Part shown: positions 17,773 through 26,167 of the stretch, one piece after another | How the letters are laid out: each line of letters opens with the position of its first letter | How positions within the stretch are numbered: position 1 is the first letter of the stretch | Assembly (NCBI GenBank): GCA_020633235.1 | Contig: JACKEA010000006.1 | Coordinates: 682,001-746,000 of the forward strand | Length of the DNA: 64,000 nucleotides | Source: Polyangiaceae bacterium | GTDB lineage: Bacteria; Myxococcota_A; Polyangia; Polyangiales; Polyangiaceae | Direction of reading: 5' to 3' | The notes under the pieces: model-generated | Databases searched by the model: none | What the model was told of the DNA's origin: nothing | Seen by the model: only the letters and a program-made list of their open reading frames with translations | Made by a program: the position numbers and the translations under genes

Positions 17773-17885
17773 TGCGAATTCCTCCCGGGGTGAAAGTCCC
17801 CAGCGTGATTTCAGGACCTCGGAACTTCGCGGAGCGAGGCCGGGGAGTCAAGTCCGTGAGCCCCGCCATTTCTGCCACAAAAGTC

Positions 17886-17919
17886 GTCGCGGGACGACTC
17901 GGCGGAGTCGCCCCGCGAC
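17886..17919 (-). terminator. strong hairpin, probable intrinsic terminator of the beta-helix lipoprotein gene
   Basis: The arms GTCGCGGG and CCCGCGAC enclose a second stem CGACTC/GAGTCG around a GGCG loop; one mismatch separates the two stems. On the minus strand the hairpin comes about 80 bases after the stop of the lipoprotein gene at 17996 and is followed, after GACGAC, by a short T run (AAAA at 17879-17882 on the plus strand). Confidence 0.65.
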
Positions 17920-17995
17920 GGGGGTGCTTGCTTGGGATGCGTTTGAAGCTAAGCGGTATCCGAGCGCGCCGAGAGTGTTCCCGGCGCGTACAGAA

Positions 17996-19438
17996 TCAGT
18001 TCGGTGCCCAGTCGATCCAGGCGCCGGTCATCCAGTCGTCGTTCGCGTCCTTGAACGCACCGACGTAGGTGGCGCTGGTGTCGAAGCCGGCGGGCGGCGT
18101 GGCACCGGCGATCTCGGTGGCGGGCTGGGGCTTGGGGATCGCCGCGAAGCAATCCGACAGCGCCGGATCCGTCTCCGAGTTGTTCTTGCCGGCGGTGTTG
18201 AACCAAGCGATCTCGTCGAAAGCGCCGTCGTCGTCCGCCTGGGTGTCGGTGTTGGAGCCGTCCTCGGCGTAGGCGACGTTGGCCGGGCTGTTGCCGAAGA
18301 ACACCGAGCTCATCATGTCCACGCTGGTCGGGGGCACGTCGCGGAAGTCCACGCCGCCCTCGAAGCCGGTGAGGATCACGTTGCCGAAGGTGCCGGTGAA
18401 GCCGCGACGGAACACCGCGCCGTACTGCTGGTTCGGGATGTCCTTGTTCACGCCGCACAGAGTGGCGTTGTAGATCGTCGGGTTGCTGACCGGCGCGACC
18501 GTGGGGTTGGTCTTGTCGTTGTCCATCTCGAAGCCATTGGGGTCGTCCGAGATGGGCGTCCGCTGGATGCCGAAGATGAACTGCAGCTTGCCCTGGAAGC
18601 CCTGGTCGCCGTCGAACATGTCGTCGCCGCCGTTGTTGCACACCAGGTAGGTGGCGCTGACGGTGCCGCCGAAGAACTCGAAGCAATCGTCCAGGGTGTT
18701 GGAGACCATGATGTGGTCGATCTGGGTACCGGAGCCGACGCTACCGAAGGTGAGGCCGTTGATCTCGTTGCCGTCACCGATTTCCACGCCGGAGTACTCG
18801 ATGCGCACGTAGCTCATCTTGCCGGAGCTGTCGGCCGGCTCGGTGCCGCCGTAGGCCTCGTTGGTGGTGAGACCCTCGATGCTCGGGAAATCCGCCTCGT
18901 TGTTGGGCGCCTTGCCGAGCAGGATGATGCCGCCCCAGTCGCCGGCGGAACGGGAGCCCGCGGGCAGAGCGCTGGTGAACAGGATGGGCTCGTCCTTGGT
19001 GCCCACGGCGTCGATCTTGCCGCCGCGCTCCACCACGATGGTGCCCAGGCTGGCCTTGTCGCCCTTGATCTTGGTGCAGGGCTCGATCTTCAGGGTGGCG
19101 CCGTCGTTCACGCGCACGGTGCCCTTGAGCAACCAGGTCTTGTCCGCGGTGAGCGTCATGTCGGCGTTGAGATCGCCTTCGAGAATGGCCTCGGTCTTGT
19201 CGGTGGTCAGATCGCAGCTCGTGCCGCCGCCGCTGCCGGCTGCGCCGCCGGTGCTGCCACCGGCCTGCCCGCCGGTGCCACTGCCGGACGCGCCGCCGGT
19301 GTTGCCACCACCCGTCGCACCGCTGCCGCCGCTGCCGCTGCCGCCGGGGCTATCGCTGCTGGAATCGCTTCCGCAGGCAGCCGCCATCAAGGGAAGAGCG
19401 GCCAGTGCGGCCGCAAAAAAGACGTTGGAAAAACGCAT
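17996..19438 (-). CDS. secreted lipoprotein with a right-handed beta-helix-like domain
   Basis: 480 residues. Lipoprotein signal (ALPLMAAAC), a Gly/Ser/Thr linker of about 50 residues, then repeating short strands with the look of a beta helix (TWLLKGTVRVNDGATLKIEPCTKIKG, GTIVVERGGKIDAVGT, SYVRIEYSGVEIGDGNEINGL, TQIDHIMVSNTLDDCFEF). It lies downstream of the TonB-dependent receptor gene on the same strand, with about 500 bases between them. A role as a surface partner of that receptor is inference from position only. Confidence 0.7.
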   Translation of the reverse strand: MRFSNVFFAAALAALPLMAAACGSDSSSDSPGGSGSGGSGATGGGNTGGASGSGTGGQAGGSTGGAAGSGGGTSCDLTTDKTEAILEGDLNADMTLTADKTWLLKGTVRVNDGATLKIEPCTKIKGDKASLGTIVVERGGKIDAVGTKDEPILFTSALPAGSRSAGDWGGIILLGKAPNNEADFPSIEGLTTNEAYGGTEPADSSGKMSYVRIEYSGVEIGDGNEINGLTFGSVGSGTQIDHIMVSNTLDDCFEFFGGTVSATYLVCNNGGDDMFDGDQGFQGKLQFIFGIQRTPISDDPNGFEMDNDKTNPTVAPVSNPTIYNATLCGVNKDIPNQQYGAVFRRGFTGTFGNVILTGFEGGVDFRDVPPTSVDMMSSVFFGNSPANVAYAEDGSNTDTQADDDGAFDEIAWFNTAGKNNSETDPALSDCFAAIPKPQPATEIAGATPPAGFDTSATYVGAFKDANDDWMTGAWIDWAPN

Positions 19439-19945
19439 CGGGATGAACCTCCTTGGCGAGCGGGACTGTGCCGGCGGTCCGTGACCGCGAGGTTCACGGT
19501 TCGTAACTATTGAGTGTCAGCTCCCTGTGGATTGTGGCGAACGCGTTGCGAATCGAGTGCGGTCTCGCCACGACGAGAGCACGCGATCGGCGACACGCCG
19601 CGAAAGCTGCGAGCGGATTCCGGTAGTTGCGACACCACTGTTCAACGTCTCCAACGGAGATCCGCAGGAGCGACTCGAATGGCGCTCGCTCTACTGATTT
19701 TGTCGCGGCGCCGCGGAAGCGTCGTGCCAGCACTGCGCGACGTTCCCGCGGCAGTGCGCGCCGCGCCGGCGCTGAGCGACGTTTCCGCGGCGAGCCAACA
19801 AACTCTCGAAGACATGGGGCTCGACGACGGATTCGCTCCGCACCAACAAATCCATGCCCCTCCCGATGTTCCCCAGGCGAACATCCTCCATCCCCCGTCG
19901 ATGATCTTCTTACGAACATCTGCCGGGGGATAGATCTCAGCGCGG
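19439..19945. other. 507-base gap without a recognised gene
   Basis: No open frame here has a credible start and product. The visible structure is an 8-bp inverted repeat ATCCCCCG / CGGGGGAT at 19890-19897 and 19924-19931, just after the receptor stop on the minus strand, and a near-repeat GCGACGTTCCCGCGG / GCGACGTTTCCGCGG about 40 bases apart (from 19737 and 19777). It may hold the receptor's transcript end and a promoter for the lipoprotein gene. Confidence 0.5.
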
Positions 19946-22870
19946 TCAGTACGTGTAGCTCGCGCCCAGGGAGAACGTGGAGCCGATGGTGTACTTCTGG
20001 ACGATGTTGTCGTCCCGCGCGTCTTTGCCTTGAGTGAAGTTGTAGGGCGCGTTCAGCAGGTTTGTCGCGGTGAACTTGACCTCGAAGTGCTTGCCGATGC
20101 CCTGGCCGGCGCTGAAGTCGAGCTGATGGCGAGGTTGCTCGTAGACGTCGGGAAGGCCCTGCGTGCCCACCGCAGAGATGCGGGGACCGAACACGTTGTA
20201 CAGGATGCGACCGCTCGTGCTGCTGTCGTGGTTCTCGTAGTCGAGGGCGACGTTGATGACCCAAGGAGACTGATTGGCCAGAGGGCGAGACGTGTTGGTG
20301 ACGAAGCCAACCTGGTCGTTCTTGTCGAGCTGCACCCTGGACCGCGCCGCGGTGAAGTTCGCGATGACGTCGAAGTCGGAAAGAGCCTTGGTCAAGAACT
20401 CGAGGTTCTTACGCGCCTCGAGCTCCAACCCGATCAGCGTCGCACCGTCGGCGTTCTGGTAGGTGATGACGCCGTCACCCGAACCGGAAGACTTGACGAC
20501 GCGTTCGATGGGTTTGTCGAAGTCCTTGACGAAGAAGCTCATCGCCATGACCTCGCGGAGGGTCGGGAAGTACTCGAAGCGCAGATCGCCATTCGCGATC
20601 TTGCTCATCTTCAGGTCCGGGTTGCCTTCCTCCGGCAATGCCCCGTAGTAGGGCGACGTGCGCACCGGTGCGATTTCCTTGAGCTGTGGGCGCGCAACGG
20701 TTCGAGAAACGCCGATGCGAAGGTTGGAATCCTTGGTCGCCGCGAAGACGAGGGAAGCGGAGGGCAGCATGTCCGTGCTCCGCAGTCGCGGGCTGACTTC
20801 CGTCAGACCGTCCACCGTGTGCGTGTCGATGGATTGCCGCGTAACCTCCAAGCGCTCGCCCACGATCGCGCGCAGATCACGCGTGATCTTGGCGTCCGTC
20901 ATCAGGTAGCCGGCATAGACGTTCAGATTGCTGGTGAACTTGTCGGTTCCGCGGGTGCTTTCGTCGAGCAGGATGGCCCCGCTATCCACGTTCCCCGGAG
21001 TAAACAAGCGATCTGGGCAGGAAGTGTCGTACTCCAGCCCAGAGCAGAAATAGGTGTTCTGATCCGTGCCCGAGGTCGTCCGGAACGCGTAGCGACGCGC
21101 CTCGAACTCGCGGCTGCGCAGATTCACGAGTCCGCCAAGCTTGAGCTTGGTGGGGTTCGTGGACTTGTCCAATGGCTGAGTGAAGTCCAGCCCACCGCCG
21201 ACTGTGTTCTCGTGCTGCTTTGCGAAGAAGTGCGAGCCACTCTCCGCACCATCGCGGTAGGTCCAACCGCCAAGGCTGCTGTCTTTGGTGTAGGCCACGT
21301 CCCGGGTGTCAGGCTCGTCGCGAGTGGCGCGGGACAACGCCAGGTTCCAGTCGAGCTGGGCCTTGTCGAGGTCGACGAACGTATGCTCGCCACGCAGCTG
21401 GCCGAAGTAGAGGGCCCGGCTCGCGAACTGGAGGCGGGTGACGTGGATGTCCGCGCCTCGGTTCTCGTCGCGGCCTTCGAGCTCGCGAGCGGTGTCGTCA
21501 CTCGCCCGACTGTGGAGGCCAACCAAGGAGAGCTGGTTGTTTTCGTCGAACTTGTAGCTCACGCTTCCGAAGGCACCCCACTTGACGGAGTCGATGCCTC
21601 GTTCCGAGCGCAAGGGGAGGAGATTCTTGATGCCGCCGTTTGGGTTGAAGGCGAACTTGCCCAAGCGCTCGTCATCGATGATCTGAAAGCTCCGGCCGTA
21701 ACTCACGGCGAGCATCGTTCCCAGCGCGCTACGCTTACCGGTGCGAAAGCTGTCTCCGACCACCACACTGGCGCCAAAGTTCGGTGGCGTGAACGCGCGC
21801 TGGGTGGACATGTAGCTGTTGAACTTCTGTCCCCAGGTGTGAAGCTCCGGGTCCAGCACGAAGTCACCGTTCGGCTTCACGACGCCCTTGGACAGCTTGT
21901 AGCTTGGCAATCCGCCGGGGAGTGCGCGCGTGCCGTCGTCGATTCCCAGCCAGTCCATGCGGCCGCCGCGGTAGCTCAGGCGATCGCGGAAGGTGGACTT
22001 GGTGTTGTAGCCCATCGACGCGGACGCTTGCAGCAGGGTTTCGCGGGGCAGCTCGCGGGTTTGGATGCGTACCGAGCCGCCGGCGAAGTCGCCGGGCATG
22101 TCCGGCGTGAAGGTCTTGGCGATGGTGATGTTGTCGAGCACCAGGGCCGGAAACAGATCGAGCGGAACGGTTTGCCGGTCGGGCTCGGGGCTCGGGAGCG
22201 GCGCGCCGTTCAGGAGCGAGTTCGTGTAGCGTTCGCCGAGGCCGCGGACGTACACGAAGCGGTTGTCGACGATGGTGGCGCCGACCACGCGCTTGGCGGC
22301 CTCCGCGGCGGTCTTGTCGGGGGTCTTCGCGATCTCGGCGCGGCCCACGGCGTCGCCCACGGCGGCGGCCTGCTTGCGCGCCAGGTTCTGGCCTTCCACG
22401 CCGGTGCGGTCGACCTCGGCTTCGACCTCCACCACGTCCTCGGCCTTCTCGTCGGGCACCAGCTGGAAGTCCGCCTTCGACACGTTGCCCGCCGTCACCT
22501 GCACGCCGTCGAGACGGCCGGGGCGGTGCAGCTCGTAGAAGAAGCGGAGGTTGTAGCTGCCGGGCGGCAGCTCCAGCCGATAGCGGCCGTCCAAGTCCGT
22601 GATGGTCTTGTATTTGGTGCCCACCACCGTGACCTGCGCTTCGATCAACGGCTCGCCGAGCTTGGTGTCCGTGAGCACGCCCCACACCACGCCCTTGCCC
22701 TTGGGCGGCGGGCGCGAGGGGTCCGGTCCTTCGCCGTAGTCCTCGTCGCCCGAAGCGTCGGCGGTGGCATCGCCGGCCGGCGGAGCTTCGTCTTGGGCGC
22801 GAGCCAGACGCGGGAGCACGACGAACGCCGTGAGGGCGATGGCGGTGTGAACGACGTTTCGGGAGCGCAT
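19946..22870 (-). CDS. TonB-dependent outer-membrane receptor with N-terminal carboxypeptidase-regulatory-like domain
   Basis: 974 residues. The signal peptide ends near ARAQDE; residues about 50-130 form a regulatory-like beta domain (GVLTDTKLGEPLIEAQVTV, DLDGRYRLELPPGSYNLRF). Next is the plug (FVYVRGLGERYTNSLLNGAPLP, IAKTFTPDMPGDFAGG), then a beta barrel ending in an aromatic (GASYTY). Such receptors import scarce solutes with energy from TonB-ExbBD, encoded immediately upstream. ATG at 22870 was chosen because GGAGG lies four bases before it and the signal peptide starts there. The substrate is not shown; the orphan phoB gene nearby makes a phosphorus compound one possibility. Confidence 0.88.
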   Translation of the reverse strand: MRSRNVVHTAIALTAFVVLPRLARAQDEAPPAGDATADASGDEDYGEGPDPSRPPPKGKGVVWGVLTDTKLGEPLIEAQVTVVGTKYKTITDLDGRYRLELPPGSYNLRFFYELHRPGRLDGVQVTAGNVSKADFQLVPDEKAEDVVEVEAEVDRTGVEGQNLARKQAAAVGDAVGRAEIAKTPDKTAAEAAKRVVGATIVDNRFVYVRGLGERYTNSLLNGAPLPSPEPDRQTVPLDLFPALVLDNITIAKTFTPDMPGDFAGGSVRIQTRELPRETLLQASASMGYNTKSTFRDRLSYRGGRMDWLGIDDGTRALPGGLPSYKLSKGVVKPNGDFVLDPELHTWGQKFNSYMSTQRAFTPPNFGASVVVGDSFRTGKRSALGTMLAVSYGRSFQIIDDERLGKFAFNPNGGIKNLLPLRSERGIDSVKWGAFGSVSYKFDENNQLSLVGLHSRASDDTARELEGRDENRGADIHVTRLQFASRALYFGQLRGEHTFVDLDKAQLDWNLALSRATRDEPDTRDVAYTKDSSLGGWTYRDGAESGSHFFAKQHENTVGGGLDFTQPLDKSTNPTKLKLGGLVNLRSREFEARRYAFRTTSGTDQNTYFCSGLEYDTSCPDRLFTPGNVDSGAILLDESTRGTDKFTSNLNVYAGYLMTDAKITRDLRAIVGERLEVTRQSIDTHTVDGLTEVSPRLRSTDMLPSASLVFAATKDSNLRIGVSRTVARPQLKEIAPVRTSPYYGALPEEGNPDLKMSKIANGDLRFEYFPTLREVMAMSFFVKDFDKPIERVVKSSGSGDGVITYQNADGATLIGLELEARKNLEFLTKALSDFDVIANFTAARSRVQLDKNDQVGFVTNTSRPLANQSPWVINVALDYENHDSSTSGRILYNVFGPRISAVGTQGLPDVYEQPRHQLDFSAGQGIGKHFEVKFTATNLLNAPYNFTQGKDARDDNIVQKYTIGSTFSLGASYTY

Positions 22871-22944
22871 GTTCCTCCGGGCTCTGGCTAGATCTTCGCC
22901 CAGCGCCCGCTCGCGGACGCCGGGACGAACCCTCTCGGGCTTCA

Positions 22945-23385
22945 CTACTTCACGACGGTTTCGGTCAGAATCGCGATTGAACGGGCGCCAGCGGCGCGCG
23001 AGAGATCCATGGCCTCCACGGCGCTGCCGTAGGGCGCTTCATCGTGGGCATCGAAGTAGAGGACCTTCTGCTTCTTGGCCGCGAGCATGCGCGGCAAGCG
23101 CTCGGCGATCTCGTTCTTGGCGAGCACCGTCTTGTTGATGCGAATGACGCCGGCCTTGTCCACCGTCATGACCAGAGGCTTGTTCGCGTCCTTGGGCGGC
23201 GGCGTGTCCTTCTTCTCTTTGTCTTCGGGAGGAAGGTTCAGCCAAAAAGTCTTGGTCATGAGCGGGGTAACGACCATGAAGATGATCAGCACCACCAGAG
23301 CGATGTCGACCAACGGCGTGACGTTGACGACCGGTACGGGCTGAGGCCGCTTGCCGCCGCCTCCGGAGCTGACGTTCATTCCCAT
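22945..23385 (-). CDS. exbD: ExbD/TolR-family proton-channel subunit
   Basis: 146 residues with one N-terminal membrane helix containing the key aspartate (NVTPLVDIALVVLIIFMVV) and a periplasmic domain. It is the second of two exbD-type genes between exbB and the receptor. ExbD pairs with ExbB to couple the proton gradient to TonB. An ExbD pair with different periplasmic parts is common in TonB systems for energising or recycling TonB. Confidence 0.88.
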   Translation of the reverse strand: MGMNVSSGGGGKRPQPVPVVNVTPLVDIALVVLIIFMVVTPLMTKTFWLNLPPEDKEKKDTPPPKDANKPLVMTVDKAGVIRINKTVLAKNEIAERLPRMLAAKKQKVLYFDAHDEAPYGSAVEAMDLSRAAGARSIAILTETVVK

Positions 23386-23400
23386 GGCAAAACCCTCGGC

Positions 23401-23835
23401 TCAGCTGGCGCCGGCCTTCTTCTTCTCCGTGACCTTCAGGCTCAGTCCCTTGAAGCCCATGCCCTGAAGCTTGGCGAAGACGGTGCGCACCTTCTTGTAG
23501 GGCATGGCTTCGTCCGTCAGCAGCATCAGCGCGCGGTCCGGGTCTTCCTTGTGGAGCTCCCGGACCTTGGCTTCGAGCTCGCTTGGATCCACCCGTTCCT
23601 TGTCCAGCAGCACGTTGCCGTTCAAGGCCAGCGTGACCTCGATCGGGTTCATGTCCTTGGGCTTGGCGTCCGGCTGCAAGATGGCCGGAAGCTCCACGTG
23701 CTCGCCCTGGTTCAGCGCCGGCGCGATCACCATGAAGATGATCAGCAGCACCAACACCACGTCCACCAGGGGCGTGACGTTGATCTCCGGCTCAGGCTGC
23801 TTGCTTCGTCCGGAGCTCTGCAGGCTTGCGCCCAT
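23401..23835 (-). CDS. exbD: ExbD/TolR-family proton-channel subunit
   Basis: 144 residues, same architecture: SKQPEPEINVTPLVDVVLVLLIIFMV with the conserved membrane Asp, then a compact periplasmic domain ending KVTEKKKAGAS. Its start lies 44 bases inside the 3' end of exbB, a longer overlap than usual and a sign of coupled translation. It precedes the second exbD gene by 15 bases. Confidence 0.88.
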   Translation of the reverse strand: MGASLQSSGRSKQPEPEINVTPLVDVVLVLLIIFMVIAPALNQGEHVELPAILQPDAKPKDMNPIEVTLALNGNVLLDKERVDPSELEAKVRELHKEDPDRALMLLTDEAMPYKKVRTVFAKLQGMGFKGLSLKVTEKKKAGAS

Positions 23836-24493
23836 ACTGATTCTCCATTTCGTCGAGCAGCTCGCCAGCGCTGCGAGTGAGCGCGGCTTCCACCGTGTTC
23901 ACCCGGCCGGTGAGGTAGTTGAAGAAGAGCACCGACGGAATCGCGACGGTCAAACCAAAAGCAGTCTCGATGAGAGCTTCTGCAATGCCCGAGCTGACCG
24001 CGCCCAAGCCACCCGAACCGGTGGAGGCGATGCCTTGGAACGCCGCGATGATGCCGACGACGGTGCCCAAGAGGCCCACGAAGGGAGCCACGGAGCCGAC
24101 GGAGGCGAGCACGCTCATGCCGCGGCGGAGCTCTTGCCCCAGCGCGTCGCGCTTGCGCTCTGCTTCGTTGCGCGCCTTCTCCACGGGAGTGAGGCCGCCG
24201 TCCAAGTCTTCGTAGCCGCGCAGGTAGCGCTGCACGATGGCGCCAAAGAGCCGTGCCAGGGCGGACGCCTTGTGCTGCTCCGCCACGGGCAAGATCTCCT
24301 CGATCTGCCAGGAGTCGATCAGCGGTCCTGCCTTTTGGACGAAGAGGCGCGACTCCTTGGCGGAGCGAGACAGCGCGATGAAGCGCTCCACCACCACACC
24401 GATGCTGGCGATGCCCATCATCAAGAGCACGCCGGCGATCAGCTTGCCGGCGAGGCCCATCGAGGCCCAGATATGGCCGAGGTCGAACGTCAT
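23792..24493 (-). CDS. exbB: ExbB/TolQ/MotA-family proton-channel subunit
   Basis: 233 residues with three hydrophobic segments: LIAGVLLMMGIASIGVVVERF near the start, and the pore pair SVAPFVGLLGTVVGIIAAFQ and EALIETAFGLTVAIPSVLFFNYL, which hold the Gly/Thr residues typical of ExbB. It follows tonB by 18 bases and forms the channel with the ExbD subunits downstream. Confidence 0.9.
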   Translation of the reverse strand: MTFDLGHIWASMGLAGKLIAGVLLMMGIASIGVVVERFIALSRSAKESRLFVQKAGPLIDSWQIEEILPVAEQHKASALARLFGAIVQRYLRGYEDLDGGLTPVEKARNEAERKRDALGQELRRGMSVLASVGSVAPFVGLLGTVVGIIAAFQGIASTGSGGLGAVSSGIAEALIETAFGLTVAIPSVLFFNYLTGRVNTVEAALTRSAGELLDEMENQYGRKPAELRTKQAA

Positions 24494-24511
24494 CTTCGAT
24501 TCTCCTGTGAC

Positions 24512-25309
24512 TCAGGTCTTGAGGCGGAAGGGGAAGCGCGCGATGCGGTACACGCTCACGGGCTGCCCATCGAGGCGGGCGGGAGTGCAGCGCGCTCCCT
24601 GGACGGCGGCGGCGCTCACGGAGCGGAGCTCCGCCGGGCCACGAACCACCTGCACGTTGGTGATGGCACCGCTCTCGGTGACCACGTACTTCACGATCAC
24701 GGTTCCTTGGATGCCGGAGCTCCGCGCGGACTCGGGGTACGCTGGCGCGCCGATGCTGCAGCTCGGCGGCGTGACGTTCTCGCTCACGCGGATCGGACCG
24801 CGGGGCCGCGGCTTGGGCTTGGGGGGCGGCGGAGGTGGAGGCGCCGGCGTGGGCTCGACCACGGCCTTGCGGGCGCCACCACTGCCACCGCCGAGGGCGT
24901 AGGGATCACCATCGCCGTAGGGGTTGTCGGAGTCGGTGGGCTCCGTCTCCGCGGGCTTGTCGTCGGGAACCTCGTCCGGCGGCTTGAGGCTCGGGAGTCG
25001 GGGTCCGGCGTTCTGGACCTTCGGGGTCTCGGGCTCCGGCTCGGGCGCGGGCTCCGGTTCCGGTTCCGGCTCGGGTTCGGGTTCCGGTGTGGTGGCGAGC
25101 GCGACCGTGAGCGGCTCTTCTTCGCTCTGCATTACGACCTGGCTGGCCGTGGTGGCAACGATGACACCGACGGCCACTGCTCCGATGGCACCGATGGCGT
25201 AGCCAAAGGCGAGTCGTTTCTGCCGTACCGGATCTCTTCCGGATGTCGTCCAGGCGGTGAAGTCCATGTCGAACGCGGCGGGAGCTTGCGCGCGAACGGT
25301 GACGAGCAT
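24512..25309 (-). CDS. tonB: TonB energy-transducing protein
   Basis: 265 residues: a single N-terminal helix (GYAIGAIGAVAVGVIVATTA), a Pro/Glu-rich spacer with many PEPE repeats and a Pro/Lys block, and a C-terminal TonB domain (YPESARSSGIQGTVIVKYVVTESGAITNVQVVRG, RYRIARFPF-like end). It spans the periplasm and contacts TonB-dependent receptors. ATG at 25309 is preceded by GGTGA; an ATG at 25267 is an alternative. It is the first gene of the tonB-exbB-exbD-exbD-receptor run and diverges from the orphan phoB gene. Confidence 0.88.
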   Translation of the reverse strand: MLVTVRAQAPAAFDMDFTAWTTSGRDPVRQKRLAFGYAIGAIGAVAVGVIVATTASQVVMQSEEEPLTVALATTPEPEPEPEPEPEPAPEPEPETPKVQNAGPRLPSLKPPDEVPDDKPAETEPTDSDNPYGDGDPYALGGGSGGARKAVVEPTPAPPPPPPPKPKPRPRGPIRVSENVTPPSCSIGAPAYPESARSSGIQGTVIVKYVVTESGAITNVQVVRGPAELRSVSAAAVQGARCTPARLDGQPVSVYRIARFPFRLKT

Positions 25310-25372
25310 GTGGCATCACCGAAAATTGGCCGTGAAGGGATTGGTCTCCGTTTCGTCGCGAGAAACGCACGT

Positions 25373-25405
25373 TTGCTGCGGAAATCGTCACAGTTGCTGC
25401 GGAAA
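25373..25405. repeat. 21-bp-spaced direct repeat between tonB and phoB
   Basis: TTGCTGCGGAAA occurs at 25373-25384 and again at 25394-25405, start-to-start distance 21 bases, i.e. two helical turns. It lies in the divergent control region and could be an operator for either gene. Confidence 0.45.
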
Positions 25406-25429
25406 CGTTTTCGGCATCCTGGCACGACG

Positions 25430-25458
25430 TCGTCACGGACTGGTCACACGGGACAGGT
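25430..25458 (+). promoter_or_regulatory. Pho-box-like site upstream of the orphan phoB paralogue
   Basis: TCGTCAC-GGAC-TGGTCAC is a 7-4-7 direct repeat (11-bp period); a weaker third half, GACAGGT, follows at the same spacing. It ends 12-24 bases before the ATG of the regulator, suggesting autoregulation and a short leader. Confidence 0.7.
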
Positions 25459-25470
25459 AATCGAGCACAG

Positions 25471-26163
25471 ATGGCCGCCATCTTGGTCATCGAGGACGAG
25501 ACCGACATCCAGGCTGTCCTCGACTACAACCTGAAACAAGCCGGGCACGACGTGCTGACGGCGACCCACGGCAAGGACGGGCTGCGCCTGGCACGTGAGC
25601 AACATCCGGACCTCGTGCTCCTGGATCTGATGTTGCCCGACGTTCCGGGTACGGAAGTTTGTCGGGCGCTCAAGGAAGACCCCGCCACGCGTTCGACACC
25701 TGTCGTCATGCTCACCGCACGGGACGCGGAAATCGACCGTGTGGTGGGCTTCGAGCTGGGCGCCGACGACTACGTCACCAAGCCCTTCAGTGTCCGCGAG
25801 CTGCTGTTGCGCATTCGCGCGATCCTGCGGCGGAGCGAGTCTGCGCCCGCATCCGGTGCCAGCATCGAGTTCGGCTGCTTGCGCGTGGATCGCGAGGCCC
25901 ACCGCGTCTGGGTGCAGACCGAGGAGATCGAGCTCACGGCGCTGGAGTTCAAACTTCTGGTGACGTTGTACGAGCGCCGAAACCGCGTTCAATCTCGCAG
26001 CACTCTGCTGGACAGCGTGTGGGGGATGGACGCGCGCATCAGCACACGCACCGTGGACGCGCACGTCAAGCGCCTGCGAGAGAAGCTCGGGGACGCTCGG
26101 GACTACGTCGAAACCGTGCGCGGCGTGGGCTACCGCTTCGCCGAAACGCCCCCCGAAGGCTGA
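25471..26163 (+). CDS. phoB: PhoB-like OmpR-family response regulator (orphan paralogue)
   Basis: 230 residues. Receiver with IEDETD, phospho-acceptor in LLDLMLPDVPG, LTARDAE and KPFSVREL; winged-helix DNA-binding domain with ELTALEFKLLVTL, TRTVDAHVKRLREKL and VRGVGYRF. It is very similar along its length to the phoB gene at 43727, including the EAHRVWV linker, so the two are close paralogues. No histidine kinase is adjacent, so PhoR encoded at 44425 or another kinase must act on it. A Pho-box-like repeat lies directly upstream. Confidence 0.85.
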   Translation: MAAILVIEDETDIQAVLDYNLKQAGHDVLTATHGKDGLRLAREQHPDLVLLDLMLPDVPGTEVCRALKEDPATRSTPVVMLTARDAEIDRVVGFELGADDYVTKPFSVRELLLRIRAILRRSESAPASGASIEFGCLRVDREAHRVWVQTEEIELTALEFKLLVTLYERRNRVQSRSTLLDSVWGMDARISTRTVDAHVKRLREKLGDARDYVETVRGVGYRFAETPPEG

Positions 26164-26167
26164 CGGA

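Noticed and set aside
17732..19513. 593-codon plus-strand frame opposite the beta-helix lipoprotein
   Set aside because: Antisense to a gene with a clear lipoprotein signal and repeated strands; product is repetitive Val/Gly/Ala without motifs.
20030..22891. 953-codon open frame on the plus strand opposite the TonB-dependent receptor
   Set aside because: It mirrors the receptor gene. The receptor strand has a signal peptide, plug and barrel motifs, while this frame encodes low-complexity Val/Gly/His/Arg sequence typical of antisense frames in GC-rich DNA.
25099..25116. Possible strong Pho control of tonB
   Set aside because: The only candidate (minus-strand ATGCCAC-ATGC-TCGTCAC at 25299-25316) overlaps the tonB start codon and matches weakly, so it is mentioned only as a weak hint.
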